Position numbers and translations under genes: made by a program
Shown: piece by piece, positions 1 to 13,003 of the stretch
Numbering within the stretch: the stretch's first letter is position 1
Layout of the letters: each line of letters begins with the position of its first letter
From: Maea johnstoni
Lineage: Eukaryota; Annelida; Polychaeta; Spionida; Magelonidae
Direction of reading: 5' to 3'
DNA length: 64,000 nucleotides
NCBI GenBank assembly: GCA_963942565.1
Contig: OZ012685.1
Location: forward strand, 38,789,340 to 38,853,339
Notes under the pieces: generated by a model
What the model was told of the DNA's origin: nothing
The model's database searches: none
The model's input: the letters and a program-made list of their open reading frames with translations, nothing else

Positions 1-401
1 ATGCTGAATTACGCTGCTTTAAAGTCACAGTGAGAATACTACCAACAGATTGCAGATTGGGCTTTCTGGACTGGCCAAGAACCTGATTCCTTTCCGCTAA
101 TCAGATTTGACGCCGCAACGCTTCTAATGTCCGTCCTCACTCTGGCCATTTACATCAGCGAGAGCTAATAGATTCCAATCACAGCGGGGTCCAGGTTCAT
201 GCAAGCTGTCTGATACTATTGTCTGGCCATTACCGGATGTGACAAGCAAGGACCAAATAGCTCTAGAGCTTCTGGCTCTCACTCTGTAAATCTAAGATGC
301 TGTAGGGTTACCATTCATGTACGTGGCTCTGGATCTGAAGCAACAGGGACAGTCAGGATGTAGAAATTGTAAATTGGTAAAATTTTGGGGCATCCATTTC
401 T
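1..401. other. Unassigned sequence
   Basis: No open frame of note. Around 360-400 there is a short stretch resembling the subterminal part of the hAT-type MITE found at 2768-3081 (a run reading as AATTGGTAAAATTTTGGGGCATCC), so an old fragment of that family probably sits here. Nothing else is recognised. Confidence 0.4.
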
Positions 402-614
402 TTAAACCTTATGCTGCTGGTGACTAATTTGGCCAATACGAAATTATGCAAAAAAGATGAAAAATGATTGAAACCCTGCCAAATGGGTACTCATCTGGGA
501 GTACTCAGCGAGGCTATCCAATGAATACCAAGATGACAGGGTTTAGATGGTTATCAAAAATCATTGCATCTTTGTGCTTTGAGCGAAAGTATAGCCTAAG
601 CATTTGAAGGGTTA
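402..614 (+). mobile_element. TTAA-type MITE, family F (copy 1)
   Basis: About 210 bp starting near a TTAA with AACCTTATGCTGCTGG and ending AGCATTTGAAGGGTTATG. It matches the copies at 8767-8980 (opposite strand), 20441-20699, 42317-42541, 44900-45124 and 46150-46340 through conserved blocks such as AAATGGGTACTCATCTG and TATCCAATGAATACCA. The best copy (8767-8980) is bounded by TTAA followed by CCC, the terminal pattern of piggyBac-type elements; placing the family in that superfamily is inference. It has no coding capacity, so it is non-autonomous. Confidence 0.7.
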
Positions 615-1725
615 TGGAAGACCACAATACTACTATAATCATGTACTGTATACCGCGTTAATATTGTGCATATAAGTAATGCACATGGCAGGCAGCTGCT
701 TTTTGCATACGGATGTCAAATGACAAGCCATCATGTCAGCGAATTGTACAATACTGTACTCATTAATCAAACTGCCACGGTTTTAACGCAGTAAACAGCT
801 TATATTTATTCAGAAAAAGGGACAATATCCTCATGTTATGCAATAGGCATCATATATAGGGGAAAATACTCAATTATTTGCTGGAGAAAATACATTTTAA
901 AAAATTACCCCAATTCTTTTTAGAGTGCCCTGCTGTCTGATATGTTTGATGGTTTAAGGGTGTCCAACTTACGCCCAGATACCCTGCCAGAAGACTCTGG
1001 GTAGCTCAATGTTCAAACCTACAGAAGGAAATGGAATCTGTTATTTGATTAATCTAGTTCAGACAATTGCCACATGAAGGGAGCTTGTTTATGGGGTAAG
1101 AGTCTCAACGGATCAACTGTATAACACAGTGCCACCAATCCATATGAATGACATTTCAGTATTAGGCACGGGAGGCAGGCTAACAGCATCAGTGAGGGGA
1201 TTAAGATGATTGTTTTTACATCATTCTGCACCTTAAAGTTGCTGTAATCACAATTAGATTTCAGAGGATGGTCACAGTTTCAATAAAGCAGGATGACAAT
1301 CAATCGAATGTGCTTCTTAATTGCTGAGTGATCCAGCCTCTGTCTGGTGGCTCTGTTTTAGAATGGTCACAATAACATTTAGGCTTGACTCAAAAACATT
1401 TAGGCTTGGCTAAAAAAACATACAGTGTTTTCAAATGGAGATCCTGTCCACAATTAAGAAATGGGGACCATCATATATCGTTGATTTGGAGACATCTAGG
1501 TGTATTTCTTTTTTAAATTTTGCTTCATTCAAACTCTTTTACCATTTCTTATGAAATGTTTGTTGAAGATGAGAAGAAAGTGTATAATTTTTCAATTTCT
1601 ACAAAGCATAAATTTGAACACAGTCAATACCTCAATAATGCTTTAAGCAATTATCATACCATATTTCAAGCAAATCTGTTAATATCTGATATCCAAATAC
1701 ATGTTTGAAATGACTATATAATATT
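615..1725. other. Unassigned AT-rich sequence
   Basis: No repeat copy, RNA-gene signature or convincing open frame seen. The longest frame, about 60 codons on the minus strand near 1049-1231, has no recognisable domain and is of a length expected by chance. Confidence 0.4.
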
Positions 1726-1843
1726 CAATAAAGAGAAAGCAAAGAATGTTTCGGAATAAACACATGTGTGGAATATTAAATAGTCAATAAAGAGAAAGCA
1801 AGGAATGTTTCTGAATAAACACATGTGTGGAATATTAAATAGG
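1726..1843 (+). repeat. Two-copy 59-bp tandem duplication
   Basis: A unit beginning CAATAAAGAGAAAGCA starts at 1726 and again at 1785. The two copies differ at only two or three positions, so the duplication is recent. Each copy includes the palindrome ACACATGTGT. No function is inferred. Confidence 0.9.
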
Positions 1844-2718
<875 letters not shown>

Positions 2719-2767
2719 ATAAAGTCAAAGGGAAAGACAGACATTTGCCACTAACAATGCAGCTGAC

Positions 2768-3081
2768 CAGTGTCTTAGCCAGGATTTAGAAACTGGGTGC
2801 CTAAAATTGGCAGTTGTAAAATTTTTGGGCGTCCACATTTTTAAGGGCCATCACAATTTACTCATATTTCAACCATAAACATGTTTAAATTCATCAAAAT
2901 AAGGCATGATATTATGAAACAATGTCCTGGGAGTTGTAAGGAGATGAAAAAATTCAATTATAAGCCTGAGATTGAGATTTTTAGAAATTCCACACAAAAA
3001 TATTTGGGTGTCCTGAGGGGTTCTTTTTCAGGGTTTGGGCGTCCAAAAAGGCACCCAGACGCCCTGCTGGCTAAGACCATG
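2768..3081 (+). mobile_element. hAT-type MITE, family A (copy 1)
   Basis: A 314-bp element with imperfect terminal inverted repeats: CAGTGTCTTAGCCAG at the left and the complement of CATGGTCTTAGCCAG at the right, extending to the shared word CTGGGTGCC. It is flanked by 8-bp duplications CAGCTGAC (2760-2767) and CCGCTGAC (3082-3089), 7 of 8 identical. An 8-bp duplication with CA(G)-starting ends is typical of the hAT superfamily. No transposase frame is present, so it is non-autonomous. Copies recur at 33830, 37330, 48754, 55451 and in fragments. Confidence 0.85.
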
Positions 3082-3712
3082 CCGCTGACCATGTAGGCGT
3101 AACACTTGATTTGTGTATATATTGGATCACAGTGTTTGCAGGATAGGAACAAGTAGACAAATGAATTAATCATAATGATGAATTATTCAAAGAGGACATG
3201 TATATGTAGTATCCTATACTAGTGTAAGTAGACACATATTTATTCAGGGCGTGCAGAGATTTGTATTTACTTTGTCACTTAAGGATGCCCGCACCAGTTT
3301 TATTTTTGTCCTTAGAATTTTGTAATTTTTGGATATGTTGTACCTTGTGGGACAAAACTAAAGGAAATGCAAAAATAAATTGGCTGTCTGGCCGATTTTT
3401 TTTGCTAGAGACAAATTTGTGATTTTGAAAAAGTGGCCATTTGGGAGAAAAAGGGCTGCCAAGTAGCACATTTTTTTTATTTCTGATCGTTCATGGTTTT
3501 TTATATGCAGAAAAATAAATCGGCAATCTTTAAAAACGTCAATTTGCATGTAGTTATTGGAGTAGATCCTCTTTCTGCTTGTGCAAACTGTATTTCAAAC
3601 TCTACTTTATCTTTTGCACAAGCTAAAGTTGAACTGGAGGGGTTGAATCAAAAATGAACACTTTTTCCTTAAAAGTGTACGCAAATATAGGGCACTTTAT
3701 AGCAGATAAAGA

Positions 3713-4300
3713 ATTGTAAAAAAAAAAACAGTCCAGAGAATTTTTTTACTTTTTGATATGTTCTTGCCCTGTGAATTTGCATTCTATATGCGAAAAAAAA
3801 TGGGGTGTCATGAGTTGATTTTTTTTGCTACAGAGCTGCGAGTGATCGGGTACGTTTTATGCCTTTAGTGCAAATAAAAGTGTCATGAGTTGTTTTTTTT
3901 TGCTACAGAGCTAAAAGTGAAAGGGTACGTTTTTTGGTTTTTTATTAAAATGAAAGGACAATGACGCGACCTTTGTTTCCCTATTGTTGTGGCAACAATA
4001 GGGGGAAAATTCCTTTGTTGGAGTCGTGTTGCGCTTGCTAAGACGCGAATATAGACCATTATGTCACACATATTGAATTGTAAAAAAAATATTAGTCCAG
4101 AGATTTTTTTTATTTTTTGATATGTTCTTGCCCAGTAAATTTGCATTATATATGCGAAAAAAAATTGGGGTGTCATGAGTTGATTTTTTTTGCTACAGAG
4201 CTGCGAGTGATCGGGTACGTTTTATGCCTTTAGTGCAAATAAAAGTGCCTATGTCCGTGGCAACAATAGGGAAATTCCCTTTGTTGGAGTAGTCAGTGTA
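3713..4300 (+). repeat. Degenerate tandem repeats inside the 3.08 kb element
   Basis: A ~175-bp block (3713-3891) recurs at 4075-4247, offset 362 bp, with shared words TTTTTGATATGTTCTTGCCC and GAGTGATCGGGTACGTTTTA. A partial third copy lies at 3878-3935. The segment with the stem CCTATTGTTG (loop TGG) CAACAATAGG at 3979-4001 has a diverged partner near 4250-4300. The arrangement is about 1.5 to 2 units of a ~362-bp composite repeat. Confidence 0.8.
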
Positions 4301-4350
4301 ATAAGGACAGGTCTGTACCCTTGGCAGCTAATTGTGTGCGATCAGTCCCC

Positions 4351-4374
4351 GGGGGGGGGGGGGGGGGGGGGGGG
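4351..4374 (+). repeat. Poly-G run (24 G)
   Basis: 24 consecutive G preceded by CCCC. Such a run can form G-quadruplex structures and is prone to length error in sequencing and assembly, so its exact length is doubtful. Confidence 0.9.
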
Positions 4375-4379
4375 CAGTC

Positions 4380-5200
4380 AGGTACATAGGGGGGCCGCAC
4401 CTGCATCATGTATTTTGCGGAAGAAGGGGTCTTTTTTTTAAGACCTCCGCATGTCCGCGATTTTGTAAAAGAAGGGTACTTTTTTGTACCCAGGTACGAA
4501 GTATTGGGGTCAAAATCCCCTTACAATCCACGAAATATACGCGGCTCTGACGCCAAGTGACTCCCGAAGTGACTGGGCTTCCGAGTTTGCTGCCAACACT
4601 TGCTGCCGCTAAACATGCAGAGGATTATAAAATCTAAAGTTAAAATATGTATTCCAGTTCATCCAATGTCAGTGTTTTCATAAAAGAAGGGGTGTTTATT
4701 TAGTGGAAAAGGTCAGCGTTTTTATTAAAGTAAGGGTGCTTTTTTGGCCATAAATCAGTGCTATAGGGGTATTTTTAAATTTTGATAACGAACGTATGCG
4801 CCACCCTAAATAGGGGGGTGTCCAACTGTCTCATTGTCGCACCAGCCTACGACAGGGGATACGAAACATGCGACAAGTCAAAGGCACTGTTTAATCATTT
4901 GGAATATAATGTAATGTAATCAGTAATGTACAATAGACTATACTCTTAGAATACAAAATAGCATTTTACTACATATTCACTCAGGTTCAAAGGGGGGGCC
5001 GCAACCACATTATGTATTTTGCAGAAGAAGGGGTCTTTTTTAAGACCTCCGCATGTCCGCGACTTTGTAAAAGAAGGGTACTTTTTGGTACCCAGGACCT
5101 ACGAAGTATGGGGGGTGAAAATCCTTTTTTCGGCCAGAAATCAGAATTTTGATAACGATCGTATGCGGCCCCCCTCTAAACCTATGTGCCCCCACCCCCT
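4380..5200 (+). repeat. Internal repeat pair (GGGGCCGCA... block)
   Basis: A ~140-bp block at about 4388-4520 recurs at about 4988-5125 with shared words GAAGAAGGGGTCTTTTT, AAGACCTCCGCATGTCCGCG and GTAAAAGAAGGGTACTTTTT. The downstream part of the second copy (GGCCAGAAATCAGAATTTTG, CGTATGCG) also has a diverged relative at about 4745-4815. So the repeat was once longer and the first copy was split by the intervening ~220 bp. Confidence 0.8.
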
Positions 5201-6570
5201 GCCCCACGGGTTGAAGTCTGTGGTTTTCACCAGTTGATGGACTGGTACTTTCAGACATAAACTCTACCTATTTTCCAAATTCTGATATCATATGGACGGT
5301 AGAGTTAAGTCCCGTCTCGTAAAAACTATATTGAGCAAAAGCATTTTGCTATAATCTGGGCACATACAAACAGCTGCGAAACATATTTTTCCTCTTTTCA
5401 ATCACCGACGGCTAGTTCTGTGAAATGCCGTCTCAAATAAAGGTCAGCGCCGTTTTAATTGGACTATATCAGTCTCTTTCTGCTCCAGCCAGCAATCGAG
5501 TCGGACAGGTTGTAAATGTCCACCATATTAGTTTTGTAAAAGCCTGAATCATTTACAGAATGGATTTTAATTTGAAATTTGGATTAGCGCAATGCAACAA
5601 GTATGTTTTAAACCTAAATAGTATGTATTGCTTCTATTACGAAATATCCAGAATATTATAGGAGATAGGGCGCAAGGTTGTAAGTTAATAGTTAGAAAAA
5701 AAATAAACAACACATCCTTTACGCACCTGCGCCAATGGTTTCTTACTTTCTTGTTTTCATTTAATTTTTTTTGAAAAAATGAAAAAGATGACAAATGCAA
5801 TCCATACAACTTCTCCTTCAAAATGACTAAACACTATTGTATAGTACTGTATACTAAAGTCGGATTGAAACTATTTTTGCGTTTGCGATTTGAAAATAGC
5901 AAGAATGTTTCAGTTTGTGACGATAGTATGATTAATAAAGCAGCAATCAACTTTATCAATGTGCATTGAGATGATATTGAAGAACATTGACGATTAAATT
6001 CTTTACTAGAACTATTTTTGTGTAGTTAATGAAAACTTACATCGTCCGCATGCTGCTTTTTTCATACCGTTAGCCATTCATGCAGTTTAAATATAAATGG
6101 CAAACAACACTGCAAAATAAAGTAATTTATCCACCACTTTAATGCGTACATATGGTAGAAGGTCCATGTTTTATTGTGGAAAGTTTTCTTGCCCTTGTGC
6201 GCAGGGCGGAAAAATAACTGCTAAATCCCTCAACAGTACGCTACGGCGGTATGAATGTCGCATGCATCCTGACGTCCATGTCACGTATGCCTGACTCCCG
6301 TAATATACGCAACAATGGGACGTCTCCCAACAATCGAAAAAAAAAAACTGGTGCGGGCATCCTTAAGATCACTGTGACTGCATGGTAGCTGCTTTAAATG
6401 TGATCATTTTCATTATCAGGTACTTCCTATTTAAGTACTTGATTTGGCTAAGGGGGACCAAGCAATGGTTGACTTAAGTCAACCATCTAGCCATCGTTGG
6501 TGGGCACTTATCATAATATTCTATTCCCTATATAACTCATACATCAGCAGCACCTCTCCTATTCCTCAGA

Positions 6571-6800
6571 CGAGCCTGCCCTGGTGGCCGTGTGCCACTG
6601 ACAGCTAGCTGCCTCTCAACACTGCCCGGTTTGAATACTGGCCAGGGCATGTGAAAAAGGTGCCAGTGACTTGTGGTTAAGCAGTGGTTTTTCGCCGGGG
6701 GGTACTACAATTTCCTCCACCAGTAACAACTGGCTAGTCACGACTTCGCCACTTTATGGCAGAAAAAGTGACAAAAAAACACGAAATTCCAGATTCCATT
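6571..6800 (+). mobile_element. tRNA-derived SINE, family S1 (copy 1)
   Basis: About 230 bp, flanked by the perfect 12-bp direct repeat CTATTCCTCAGA at 6559-6570 and 6801-6812. This is a target-site duplication typical of LINE-mediated retroposition. The 5' part begins GCCTGCCCTGGTGGCCGTGT, a box-A-like start of Leu/Ser (class II) tRNA type, followed by a box-B-like GGTTTGAATACTGG. The body contains GTGCCAGTGACTTGTGG and ATTTCCTCCACCAGTAAC, and the tail is GGCAGAAAAAGTGACAAAAA. The second good copy is at 22272-22494 on the other strand. Retroposition would have used a partner LINE, which is not seen here. Confidence 0.88.
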
Positions 6801-6812
6801 CTATTCCTCAGA

Positions 6813-7560
<748 letters not shown>

Positions 7561-8337
7561 ATGAGAGCTATGATGTTCACTCTCAATATATTTCTACACT
7601 TTATAGTCAGACTATAAGCTACATAATAGTTCCCTCCAGGGTGGGCATTCGCTCTCCTCTACAGCTATGTTATTGCATTGTGCAGTTCCAAGAGATGGAT
7701 GAGCCCCTAAATCAGAAGATAATGCCCATTGACTGGGTGGAAATAAAGAGATCTCGCTAGTCACTATGATATATGCATCACAGTAGAAAGGTTAAGTGCT
7801 CATTCTTATCATACGTACCTCTCAAAACACATTTATGCATTGAGTTATTATCTATAATACTTAGGGTCATTTTCCTCAGGAACATGTGATTTTGCTACCA
7901 GATTTTAAATCATAGGAGTCAAGTTTGCGAATGCACATATCCAATTATACAACACAGTATTCAAATGCATGTTTTGTATTTAGTTGATATAATTGAGGGG
8001 GCTGCTCCAATAAAATGCTCAACATTTCTAGGATCAGTCATCAGCCAAACTGAGTGAGCGATGATCGACAAAACATCGAAGTTGTGGATGCAGTTTTCCT
8101 TTGGCTTCATGAGTTCAAGGGTTTTTGTCTCCAACAAACTGCCTGGGGGTTACCTAGAATTTACACGCTATTAAAATATTACATGAAGCCCATCAAGTTA
8201 CACTTGTCTAGATAATAATGATTGTGAAATGTTCACTTCAGTGTAATTGCTAGGACATCACTTGACAGTATTTTTCAGTTCCCTAGTAAGAAAATGTATC
8301 CTTCATGGTAGTATTAAATGGAAGATATTATGGTCCC
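7561..8337. other. Unassigned sequence
   Basis: No open frame or repeat of note. The segment shows ordinary AT-rich composition. Confidence 0.35.
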
Positions 8338-8414
8338 CTTAGATTATTGGATGCAAAAACTTTTTTATGATTTTCCATTTAGGGCACCCACTTTCAAAAT
8401 CCTGGCTAAGACTA
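8338..8414 (-). mobile_element. hAT-type MITE family A fragment
   Basis: The terminal part of a family A copy: GGGCACCCACTTTCAAAATCCTGGCTAAGAC matches the right end of the copy at 33830-34137 (GGCACCCAGTTTCTAAATCCTGGCTAAGAC) when aligned in pieces. Only about 75 bp are recognisable and no flanking duplication is seen. Confidence 0.6.
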
Positions 8415-8613
8415 TGATGTCAAGGTATCTATCCCAGGCATAAATAGAACGCAAAATGAACCTACTGTATAACTGGTGAAACTGCCTGCTATGGAAAGTT
8501 TCTTTAAAGTAACCTCAGTCACAGCCTGATGCAGATTTAATTACCCATATATCCAGCCCTTCCTTACATTCCTTGTGCGGAAGTCAATCAGAGTAGTACA
8601 AACATAGTCGGTA

Positions 8614-9199
8614 AAGGGTGTCAATGCGATGGCCCATATTGATATATCAATAACTATCCTCAAATAATACAGACTGATTTCACTTGTCAATACAAATATC
8701 AATACATCAAAATATTGAAAAATGGAGACCTATCGGAGAAACTCAGCAATGAATCTTGCCAGCTTTTTAACCCTTCCAATGCTGAGGCTACTTTCATCCA
8801 AAGCACAAGGATGCAAAGATTATTGAAAAATATCTGAATCCTGTCATGTTAAGTATTCATTGGAAAGCTCTCGTCGGTAACTCCCAGATGAGTATCCATT
8901 TGCAAGGGTTTCTGTCATTTTTCAGGGTTTTTGCATCATATTGTATTGGCCAAATTAGCCACCAGCAGCATAAGGGTTAAAGGCATTTCTCTACATTGTC
9001 ATACCTCAACTTTCTTGTTCCATTGCAATAAAAGGTCATTTAGGGAATCTTGATCCTTATATACCACATTTTCATGGACATATCAATGTATCGTGTAGAA
9101 TTGTATGAAATCAAAAACAAAATATCAATATATCCAATCAAGAAAAATTCTAAACAATAAAATATCTACTAGTCGGGCTAGTGCTATTGTCAAACCCTG
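8614..9199. mobile_element. hAT-like element interrupted by a TTAA MITE
   Basis: The left end AAGGGTGTCAATG and right end CTATTGTCAAACCCTG are inverted with respect to each other, and both subterminal regions carry TATTGATAT/ATATCAATA words. CAGGGTTTGACAATA is of the type seen at hAT ends. The family F MITE at 8767-8980 sits inside. Removing it leaves about 370 bp, close to the 389-bp hAT element at 50637-51025. No 8-bp target duplication is preserved, so the call is tentative. Confidence 0.5.
8767..8980 (-). mobile_element. TTAA-type MITE, family F (best copy)
   Basis: The element is delimited by TTAA at 8767-8770 and 8977-8980. The ends read TTAACCCTTCCAATGCTGAG and (complement of the right end) TTAACCCTTATGCTGCTGG. 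TTAA plus CCC termini are a piggyBac-type signature. It shows the body of the family: GAGTATCCATTTGCAAGGGTTTC and GTATTGGCCAAATTAGCC. It lies within a hAT-like element (8614-9199) and is therefore younger than it. Confidence 0.82.
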
Positions 9200-9483
9200 C
9201 ATGCCTTTCTACAGACAAACAATGCAATGACCTCACAGCTCCTAGCATTAACCCTTGAACAGTTGAATTAGGACTCGTCTACATCTATTTAACTTTTGAA
9301 TAAAACAGGATTTAAGTTTAAAATTCTCAAAGTATTTCGAAGAGAGTTGTGTAATGGGCTATTATTCCTACAAATATTTTCCAAAGCGTTCTCTGTTCAT
9401 TAAGATAATAATCTAAATGTTAGAGAGTTTTTGGGCACTGCATGCATGAATTGGTTGACGTCAATGCTCTAGCAGAGATAAGT
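9200..9483. mobile_element. Probable degraded family D MITE remnant
   Basis: At about 9320-9430 there is AAAGTATTTCGAAGAGAGTTG ... CCTACAAATATTTTCC in two separated blocks. These resemble the central hairpin of family D (AAATATTTGAAGGAGA and its complement). Ends are not recognisable. The rest is unassigned. Confidence 0.4.
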
Positions 9484-9723
9484 TTAACCCATTCCTACGT
9501 GAGACTCATAAGTCCCTCTGGAAATTGTTGTCTGGATCTATGATACTTTTGGAGATAACTTTAAAATATAGAATGGTTTTACAAAATATTTGAAGGAGAG
9601 ATGGGGGTAATGTTCTGATTAACATTTCTCCATCAAATATTTCCTCAAACTATGCTTTTGCATGCAAGATTTCACTAAAAATCGTCAGGCTGCTTTTGGC
9701 CTCTGTGAGCATTAATGTGTTAA
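9484..9723 (+). mobile_element. Family D central-hairpin TTAA MITE (copy 1)
   Basis: 240 bp bounded by TTAA at 9484-9487 and 9720-9723. The ends are TTAACCCATTCC and (complement) TTAACACATTAATGCTCAC. The centre holds AAATATTTGAAGGAGA and, about 30 nt later, TTTCTCCATCAAATATTT, a near-perfect stem-loop. The 3' half has CAAGATTTCACTAAAAATCG and GCTGCTTTTGGCC. This is one of the best-preserved of many copies here. TTAA with CCC ends suggests piggyBac mobilisation (inference). There is no open frame. Confidence 0.85.
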
Positions 9724-10756
9724 ATGTAAACGCTGCAGAATGCATGATACTAAAGAGAGTTAAATCAATAGGATGCCCAGGAGATCACAAAGATTTACTT
9801 CAAACATGAATTTGCACGAATCGCTGTGTCTGTCGTCTGTGGGGAAATGTGTGATCTCCTCAAGTACCTGGCGGCGTCTGCGCATAATCTAGCAGCAGAA
9901 AAACTTTCATGTTTCCTGCAAGACGGCAGAGCAATTACTGCCCCTTATGCTTAATTAAACATAAACAATATTCCAGCATTCTTTTCAAGTCTTGCGGCAT
10001 CATTCGATAATGGTGTAAACTGCTAGGAAACAAGCTGTTTCTTGAAAAAGACAATGTCGTTACCTTTGTGCCGGTTTGCCTAGCTCATGCACTGACTGCA
10101 TCAGGCTCTGTCAGCTAATACAACACTGATACTGGCACACTTGGGAATTCCAAATAAGGAACACATTTTTAGTGGATCCGGTGGTATTAATTGTATCTAA
10201 AGATTGTCATCAACTGAGGTGAAAATATTTCTGTGCACAATCCAATGACTTTAAATAGCATAAAGACATCTTTCCTAAATGTTAGAAGTGTTGAATTACA
10301 AAGAGAAAATCTAATCAAAACAATCAAAATCTTAAAAGTGTTTAGGTCAGTTATACGAGTGTTTTTATGACTTAAAATAAAAAGCCTTGAAATATTCTAT
10401 GTGGACTCCAGGGGTACGCAAAGTACGCATTATAGTTAAACTGCCGCAATATTAACACAGTATATTACATTTCTTTCTAGCAAATCAAAGGCCCCTCAGC
10501 AGAGCAGTGATACAGCTTAATAACTCACCTAATTGAATACAGCAAGTACCTACATGTAGTATCATGTTCAGTAAACTGAAACTGTTCATGTAATTAAAGT
10601 CTCATAGTTTTTGGGAATCCTACTGGTTCAATAAAAAGTTTATTAGATGGCCTGGATACACCTGCATGCTTAGTACACAGTAGTATCATTGGTGCACTTA
10701 GAATCTCATATTTTTTATTTCTAGTCTTGTTCAATAGTAAGAATACTATAAGTAAC
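9724..10756. other. Non-repeat sequence with candidate regulatory patch
   Basis: No repeat copy was recognised. From about 9780 to 10130 the sequence is more mixed in composition than its surroundings (for example CTGGCGGCGTCTGCGC, CAAGACGGCAGAGC) and contains TTAATTAA plus a run of G/C-balanced words. This texture is seen in conserved non-coding elements, but it is an impression only. No coding frame was found. Confidence 0.25.
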
Positions 10757-11018
10757 CAGGGACTTAGCCACAAGGACCCATCCAGCCTAGCTGTCTTTTG
10801 GATGGGCAGTTTCCTGAAAAACTCCTTTTTATAGACCGGTACTAATAATCATATCTTTCAACACAAGACATGGCTGAAGTGTAAACAGCCCTTTTTAATA
10901 AGATAGGCTATCAAATGAAGTTGGTAAAAGGATTTTAAGAAGCTGAGGAGCCAAATCCGGACATGCAAAATATTGTGAATCGCTGTTTGGACAGGCATTT
11001 TCCTGACTATAAACCCTG
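10757..11018 (+). mobile_element. hAT-type MITE, family B (old copy)
   Basis: Starts CAGGGACTTAGCCA and ends TAAACCCTG. The body matches the fuller copy at 47695-48007: CTGTCTTTTGGATGGGCAGTTT, ACATGGCTGAAGTGTA, CCCTTTTTAATAAGATAGGC and GTTTGGACAGGCATTTT. No clear 8-bp flanking duplication remains, and it is 262 bp rather than ~313, so it is an older, internally shortened copy. Confidence 0.75.
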
Positions 11019-11029
11019 CTAATAGAAAT

Positions 11030-11800
<771 letters not shown>

Positions 11801-11881
11801 TTATAACAATAGGTGCCCCACTCCAGTCCCTGTGTGTTACTGTACCCTTACCAAATGAAGAAGGGAATATTAAGGGATTCC

Positions 11882-11929
11882 TTGGATTATCCTAGGAAAA
11901 TCCTCTTGGATTATCCTAGGAAAATCCCA
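11882..11929 (+). repeat. Two-copy 24-bp repeat with CCTAGG palindrome
   Basis: TTGGATTATCCTAGGAAAAT occurs at 11882 and again at 11906. The surrounding CCTTGGATT and ATTTCCAAGG are inverted relative to each other, so the stretch can also fold back. This may be a local slippage product. Confidence 0.8.
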
Positions 11930-12029
11930 GGATTTCCAAGGAACTCTGAGCTACATGTGGTTAAGGTTAAGTCTGTTAATTTGCTATTCTATGACATTAT
12001 ACTGTAACAGTAAGCAGTTGAATGGAGAC

Positions 12030-12268
12030 TTACCGTATTAGGCGTGCCGCCTCTCTTAGGTGTTACTATAGCCGCTGCCTGACTGGCTCTGCTTTACTCC
12101 CACGACTCCCGAGCGTAGTCATTCAACTAACCTTCCTCTGATTGGCAGGCGAGGCTAACCACATGACTAATGCTCACAGCCCCTCCTCCGGCCCCCTGAG
12201 AGAGAGAGAGAGCTCCTGGCTTACGTACGGCAAGCGGCAGCCCGGCCTCAGCAGTTAGCCTGCAGTCC
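12030..12268. promoter_or_regulatory. GC-rich promoter-like patch (candidate)
   Basis: A ~230-bp patch clearly richer in G and C than its surroundings. It contains CTGATTGGCAGG (an inverted CCAAT box), CCCCTCCTCCGGCCCCC, a short GA tract and several CpG-containing words. It directly abuts the hAT MITE at 12269. No downstream coding exon is recognisable on either strand. It could be a promoter of an unseen transcript or part of an unrecognised repeat. Confidence 0.25.
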
Positions 12269-12562
12269 CAGGGTCTTTGCCAGCAGGGTGTCTGGGTGTC
12301 TTTTTGGCACCCTGGTCCACAAAAAATACCTTTTGGCCAGATCTTTTTGAATATACTAATTACAAGTAGATATTTCATAAAAAAAATTCTTAAGTGATCA
12401 TTAGAACATATGTAGAAGAAATAAAGCATATAATTACTTGATTTGTCAATGTATATGGTCAGTATGATGACTTATTTTTTTTCAGTGAGGGTGTTTGGAC
12501 ACCCTGTCTTCTCGAAGCCTCATTTTGGACACCCTGTTATGAAAATCCTGGCTAAGACCCTG
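12269..12562 (-). mobile_element. hAT-type MITE, family A/C relative
   Basis: Left end CAGGGTCTTTGCCAGCAGGG, right end ATCCTGGCTAAGACCCTG, forming imperfect inverted repeats of the shared CAGGGTCTTAGCC type. Just inside both ends lie ACACCCTG-type words (GGACACCCTGTTATGAAAAT). The flanks GCCTGCAG and GCCTGCAC could be a shifted, decayed target duplication. The central ~180 bp is AT-rich and unlike copies A to C, so this may be its own subfamily. Confidence 0.72.
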
Positions 12563-12794
12563 GCCTGCACTAGGAGAGATCAGTCATTTAAACCCAGCTC
12601 CTTCATATCATTGCCATCTGGACTAATGGTACTTATAAAAATAATTTTGGAATGATTATCATCCATTTAGTCATAAAATATTTGAAGGAAAATTCTTAAC
12701 AATATTTTTTAACCAAATATTCAATTAATTAAAGAAATAATACCACTTAATTTTGTCTGGTCTTGGGAATCTATAGAAATTTAACATTTATCAT

Positions 12795-13003
12795 CACTTT
12801 TTCGTCAGATTATGGCCACTTTGTGACTAGGAAGATGTGAATAGTGTAGGACTCCAGTACCCAAGGAAAAAGCACTGCCGATGTTAAGTCACAGACTATC
12901 ACATTCTCACAAATCCAGAGCAGAATTTGAACCCACTCAATGGTGAGAGACAGTGGGCAATGAGTGGCAATGCCTAAGACCAAATGGCTATTAGGGTTGG
13001 CTT
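12795..13003 (-). mobile_element. tRNA-derived SINE, family S1 (degraded copy)
   Basis: On the minus strand it reads GCCATTTGGTCTTAGGCATT (box-A region), then GTGGGTTCAAATTCTGC (box-B region), followed by GTCTGTGACTTAAC. It aligns with the copy at 22272-22494 in the same order. Divergence is high and the target duplication is not obvious, so it is an older insertion. Confidence 0.65.

Larger units (their letters stand above)
3283..6362. mobile_element. 3.08 kb TTAA-flanked DNA element
   Basis: The stretch is bounded by perfect inverted repeats GGATGCCCGCACCAGTTTT (left) and its complement (right), each directly flanked outside by TTAA (3279-3282 and 6363-6366). TTAA targets are used by piggyBac and Kolobok elements; the GG start would fit Kolobok better than the CC start usual in piggyBac, but this assignment is inference. 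No transposase-like frame is seen; the longest open frame is 97 codons (3883-4176, minus) and looks like chance. The interior has a degenerate tandem block (3713-4300), a poly-G run and a second internal repeat pair. Only one copy lies in this window. Confidence 0.75.
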
